Source: Actinomycetospora soli
Lineage (GTDB): Bacteria > Actinomycetota > Actinomycetes > Mycobacteriales > Pseudonocardiaceae
Direction of reading: 5' to 3'
Assembly (NCBI RefSeq): GCF_021026295.1
Contig: NZ_JAJNDA010000006.1
Location: 62,001 to 126,000 of the forward strand
DNA length: 64,000 nt
Shown: positions 61,201-64,000 of the stretch, piece after piece
Layout of the letters: each line of letters opens with the position of its first letter
Numbering within the stretch: position 1 is the stretch's first letter
Notes under the pieces: generated by a model
The model's input: the letters and a program-made list of their open reading frames with translations, nothing else
Databases searched by the model: none
Told to the model about the DNA's origin: nothing
Program-made: the position numbers and the translations under genes

Positions 61201-63558
61201 ATGACCCAGCTCGACGAGTCGGCCGACCGCGCCCGCCCGGCGTCGGTGACGCCACTCGAGGTCCACAGTGACCACCGACGTGCACACGTGCACCCCGGCA
61301 CGCCCTTCACCATCGGGCGCGACGAGTCGTGCGACCTCCAGGTGATCGGCCCCGAGGTCTCCCGACACCACCTCCGGATCACCCACGGCACGCACGGCTG
61401 GCTGGTCGAGGACACCAGCCGCAACGGCACGTTCGTCGAACAGCGCCGGATCGTCCGCGAACTCGCGAATCGCCCCCTCACGCTCACACTCGGCACCGGC
61501 CCCGGAGCACCCCGCCTCCACCTCGCGCAGCAACGACCCCGGAACCCCTACATCTCCGAGGCCGCCCAGCGATCATCGCGACAGGGCCGCTTCGAGGCCG
61601 TCCACGACCTCCGCACCGCCCCCGCCGCGCTCACGATCGGTCGGGACGAGCGCAACGACGTCGTCGTGCACGACCTCCTCGCCAGCCGCTTCCACGCCGA
61701 GCTGCGCCGCAAGGGCGCCCGCTGGGTCCTCCACGACCTGACCAGCTCCAACGGCACCTTCGTCAACGGGACTCGCACCCGCCGTCAGGAACTCGGACCC
61801 GACGACGTGGTGGGTATCGGGCACGCCCTGCTCCACCTCGAGGGCGACCGGCTGGTCGAATACGTCGACACGGGTGCGGTCGAGTTCCGCGCGGAGGGCA
61901 TCGGCGTCCGCACCCCGCAGGGCAAGCAGCTCCTCACCGACGTCACGTTCGGGCTCGAGTCGAAGAGCCTGCTCGCGGTGGTCGGGCCGTCCGGCGCCGG
62001 GAAGTCGACGCTGCTCAAGGCCCTGACCGGGTTCCGACCCGCCGACGAGGGCCGCGTCGAGTACGCCGGCCGCGATCTCTACGCCGACTACGACGAGCTG
62101 CGTCAACGCATCGGGCTCGTCCCGCAGGACGACATCCTCCACCCACAGCTCACGGTCGAGCGCGCGCTCAGCTACGCCGCCGAGCTGCGGTTCCCCGACG
62201 ATGTCGGCCGCGAGGAACGCGAGCGGCGTATCGAGGAGGTCGTGCACGAGCTCGGCCTCGACGGGCAGGCCGACCAGCCGATCCACACGCTCTCGGGCGG
62301 ACAGCGCAAGCGCACGAGTGTCGCCCTCGAGCTGCTCACCCGGCCTTCGCTGTTGTTCCTCGACGAGCCCACGAGCGGCCTCGACCCCGGGCTCGACAAG
62401 TCGGTGATGCGCACGCTGCGGGGACTCGCCGACGACGGGCGCACGGTGGTCGTGGTGACGCACAGCGTCGCGAACCTCGACCTCTGCGACCGGCTCCTGC
62501 TCCTCGCGCCCGGCGGTGAGGTCGCCTTCTTCGGACCTCCCGACGAGGCCCTGGCCTACTTCGGCCGCACCGACTTCGCCGACGTGTTCCTGCTGCTCCA
62601 GGAGCGCGGCGACTGGGGCGAGCGGTTCCGCCGCTCCCCCGCCCACGCGCGGTACGTCGGTCGTCGCGATCGACCCGCCGAGCGCACGGAACACATCTCG
62701 GCTGGGAGGCCCGCAGCCCGGCAGCAGTCGGTCGGACGACAGTTCTCCGTCCTCGCCCGCCGCTACCTCGCCGTCATCGCCGCCGACCGGCAGTACCTGA
62801 TCTTCATGGCCGCGCTCCCCCTCGTGCTCAGCGTGCTCGCCCACGCCCTGCCCGGGGAGGCCGGGCTGTCGATGGCCGAGCAGCTGCGCGGGGCGGCGGG
62901 CGCGCCGCACCTGTTGTGGCTGGTCCTCGTCGTGGGCGCAGCGCTCATGGGGTCCGCCGCGTCCATCCGGGAACTCGTGAAGGAACGCGAGCTCTACCGT
63001 CGGGAACGGGCCATCGGGCTCTCCCGCGGCGCGTACCTGACGTCCAAGCTGGTGGTCCTCGGGGCGATCGTCGGCGTCCAGGCGATCGTGCTCGGCATCC
63101 TCGGCACGATCGGCCGCCCGGCGCCGGACGAGGCCGTGCTCCTGGGAAGCGGCACCGCCGAGATCGTCGTGGCGTTGGTGCTGCTGGCGACGGCGAGCAT
63201 GGCCGTCGGGCTCGCCGTCTCGGCGCTGATCGACAACGCCGACCGCGGGATGCCGCTGCTCGTGCTGCTGGCGATGCTGCAGTTCATCCTGTCCAGCGCG
63301 CTGATGCAGATCGGTGACCGGCCGGGGCTCGGCCAGCTCGCGTGGCTCGTCCCCGCCCGCTGGGGCTTCGCGGCCGGAGCGGCGACGATCGGCATTCCGA
63401 CGGGGCCCGCCGCACGACCCTTCGACCAGCCCGACCCGCTCTGGGACCACACCGCCGGCACCTGGCTCGCGGACCTGGGCGCGCTCGCCGTCGTGACCGC
63501 ACTCTTCGTGGCCCTCACCTGGTGGCTGCTCCGCCGGCTCGACCCGGCCCGGCGATGA
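61201..63558 (+). CDS. FHA-ABC exporter (Rv1747-like)
   Basis: A 785-residue protein. Two FHA domains occupy about 15-95 (FTIGRDESCDLQVIGPEVSR, HGWLVEDTSRNGTFVEQRRI) and 125-205 (LTIGRDERNDVVVHDLLASR, LHDLTSSNGTFVNGTRTRRQ), each with the phosphothreonine-binding Arg/Ser/Asn set. The ABC ATPase follows: Walker A GPSGAGKSTLLKAL, signature LSGGQRKRTSVALELLTRPS, Walker B LLFLDEPTSGLDPGLDKSVM. About six membrane helices make the C-terminal ABC2-type permease. In mycobacteria this architecture exports lipids and is controlled by a Ser/Thr kinase through FHA binding. A kinase gene lies 1.3 kb upstream and a further FHA-like gene overlaps the stop. Substrate unknown. Confidence 0.9.
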   Translation: MTQLDESADRARPASVTPLEVHSDHRRAHVHPGTPFTIGRDESCDLQVIGPEVSRHHLRITHGTHGWLVEDTSRNGTFVEQRRIVRELANRPLTLTLGTGPGAPRLHLAQQRPRNPYISEAAQRSSRQGRFEAVHDLRTAPAALTIGRDERNDVVVHDLLASRFHAELRRKGARWVLHDLTSSNGTFVNGTRTRRQELGPDDVVGIGHALLHLEGDRLVEYVDTGAVEFRAEGIGVRTPQGKQLLTDVTFGLESKSLLAVVGPSGAGKSTLLKALTGFRPADEGRVEYAGRDLYADYDELRQRIGLVPQDDILHPQLTVERALSYAAELRFPDDVGREERERRIEEVVHELGLDGQADQPIHTLSGGQRKRTSVALELLTRPSLLFLDEPTSGLDPGLDKSVMRTLRGLADDGRTVVVVTHSVANLDLCDRLLLLAPGGEVAFFGPPDEALAYFGRTDFADVFLLLQERGDWGERFRRSPAHARYVGRRDRPAERTEHISAGRPAARQQSVGRQFSVLARRYLAVIAADRQYLIFMAALPLVLSVLAHALPGEAGLSMAEQLRGAAGAPHLLWLVLVVGAALMGSAASIRELVKERELYRRERAIGLSRGAYLTSKLVVLGAIVGVQAIVLGILGTIGRPAPDEAVLLGSGTAEIVVALVLLATASMAVGLAVSALIDNADRGMPLLVLLAMLQFILSSALMQIGDRPGLGQLAWLVPARWGFAAGAATIGIPTGPAARPFDQPDPLWDHTAGTWLADLGALAVVTALFVALTWWLLRRLDPARR

Positions 63559-64000
63559 GCGCGCCGCCCGTGAACGCACCCGTCCTGCGCGCCGCCGACG
63601 GCCGCACCCTCGAGGTGACCGGCCGCCTCGTCGTGGGCCGGGACGAGACGTGCGCGCTGTCGTTCCCGACCGAGGCCCGCCTGTCCCGTCGGGCGCTCGC
63701 CGTCGTCCCGACCGGCGGCGGCGCGGTCCTGAGCTGCCTCAGCCGCACCCACGGCCTCGTCGTCGATGCGGACGGCGCCCTGTCCCGGCTTCCTCCGGCC
63801 TCCGACGACGGGCCCGCCGGCGGCTACGTCCTGACTCGCGGCAGCGCCACCGTCACCGGCCCCTCCTGGGGTGCCTCGGCGTTCGTCGTGACGATCACCG
63901 CTGCGGCGCCGCTCGCACCCGCCGTCGTGACGATGGACCCGACCGGCACCGCGACCCGCGAGCCGGTGCGGCTGCGGACGCACACCAAGGAGTTCGTCAC
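63555..64000 (+). CDS. FHA-like protein, N-terminal part
   Basis: The ATG overlaps the stop of the FHA-ABC gene as ATGA, so the two are translationally coupled. The first ~148 residues, to the right edge, read MSAPPVNAPVLRAADGRTLE then VTGRLVVGRDETCALSFPTE and ARLSRRALAVVPTGGGAVLS, an FHA-type fold with the GRDE phosphothreonine Arg and LSRRAL Ser. The next part (SWGASAFVVTITAAAPLAPA) begins a second region that continues beyond the window. It may be another phosphopeptide reader in the kinase-exporter system. Confidence 0.8.
   Translation, partial: MSAPPVNAPVLRAADGRTLEVTGRLVVGRDETCALSFPTEARLSRRALAVVPTGGGAVLSCLSRTHGLVVDADGALSRLPPASDDGPAGGYVLTRGSATVTGPSWGASAFVVTITAAAPLAPAVVTMDPTGTATREPVRLRTHTKEFV

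Overview
The window is high-GC actinobacterial DNA: frequent GTG starts, strong third-position G/C bias, overlapping ATGA/GTGA gene junctions, a DUF222-type HNH nuclease, a BTAD/SARP regulator, WXG100-like genes and FHA/Ser-Thr-kinase genes. The mix suggests Pseudonocardiales (Pseudonocardia or Actinomycetospora type); that placement is inference. I see no rRNA, tRNA, CRISPR array or insertion sequence.

Region 1 (1-1.96 kb) holds the start of a proline-rich protein, a small membrane protein, the mechanosensitive channel MscL with a long tail, and a two-helix membrane peptide. Region 2 (1.97-14.2 kb) is a catabolic regulon: a RutA-type flavin oxygenase, MmgE/PrpD protein, second luciferase-like oxidoreductase, alpha/beta hydrolase, amidase, acyl-CoA dehydrogenase, CaiB-type CoA-transferase, MaoC hydratase, MFS carrier, CitE-like lyase and a GntR/FCD regulator. 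Related imperfect palindromes lie before the four minus-strand units, the last also between the lyase and the divergent regulator, so one regulator probably controls the set. Region 3 (14.2-22.3 kb) is assorted housekeeping: peptidase E, DUF4383 membrane protein, a short-chain-dehydrogenase-like gene broken by an amber codon, a secreted polysaccharide lyase, a cation/proton antiporter, KatG and a small monooxygenase.

Region 4 (22.3-29.5 kb) has a TetR/acyl-CoA synthetase/nitroreductase operon divergent from a Baeyer-Villiger monooxygenase of the 4-hydroxyacetophenone type, then HchA and a carotenoid oxygenase. Region 5 (29.6-38.3 kb) is accessory and decaying: membrane proteins, a minisatellite inside a ruined gene, a frameshifted exported protein, and relics on both sides of a DUF222-HNH gene. 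Region 6 (38.3-41.5 kb) is a tightly coupled four-gene WXG100-like operon whose last gene is a fused tandem duplication.

Region 7 (41.7-52.7 kb) contains an exported Ig-like protein, an A/T-richer membrane gene, an ECF sigma factor fused to a zinc-type anti-sigma domain and membrane tail, small conserved proteins, a large BTAD/AAA/TPR regulator and a coiled-coil membrane protein coupled to a 43-residue peptide. Region 8 (52.8-64 kb) carries a large surface beta-propeller protein, a membrane-linked hydrolase, and a signalling block of Ser/Thr kinase, SH3-like membrane protein, FHA-ABC exporter and a further FHA-like gene running off the edge.

Across the window one 14-base word, TTCCCGACGACGGG, occurs seven times on both strands, in different reading frames and between genes. 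It looks like a DNA-level iterated motif rather than a protein signature.
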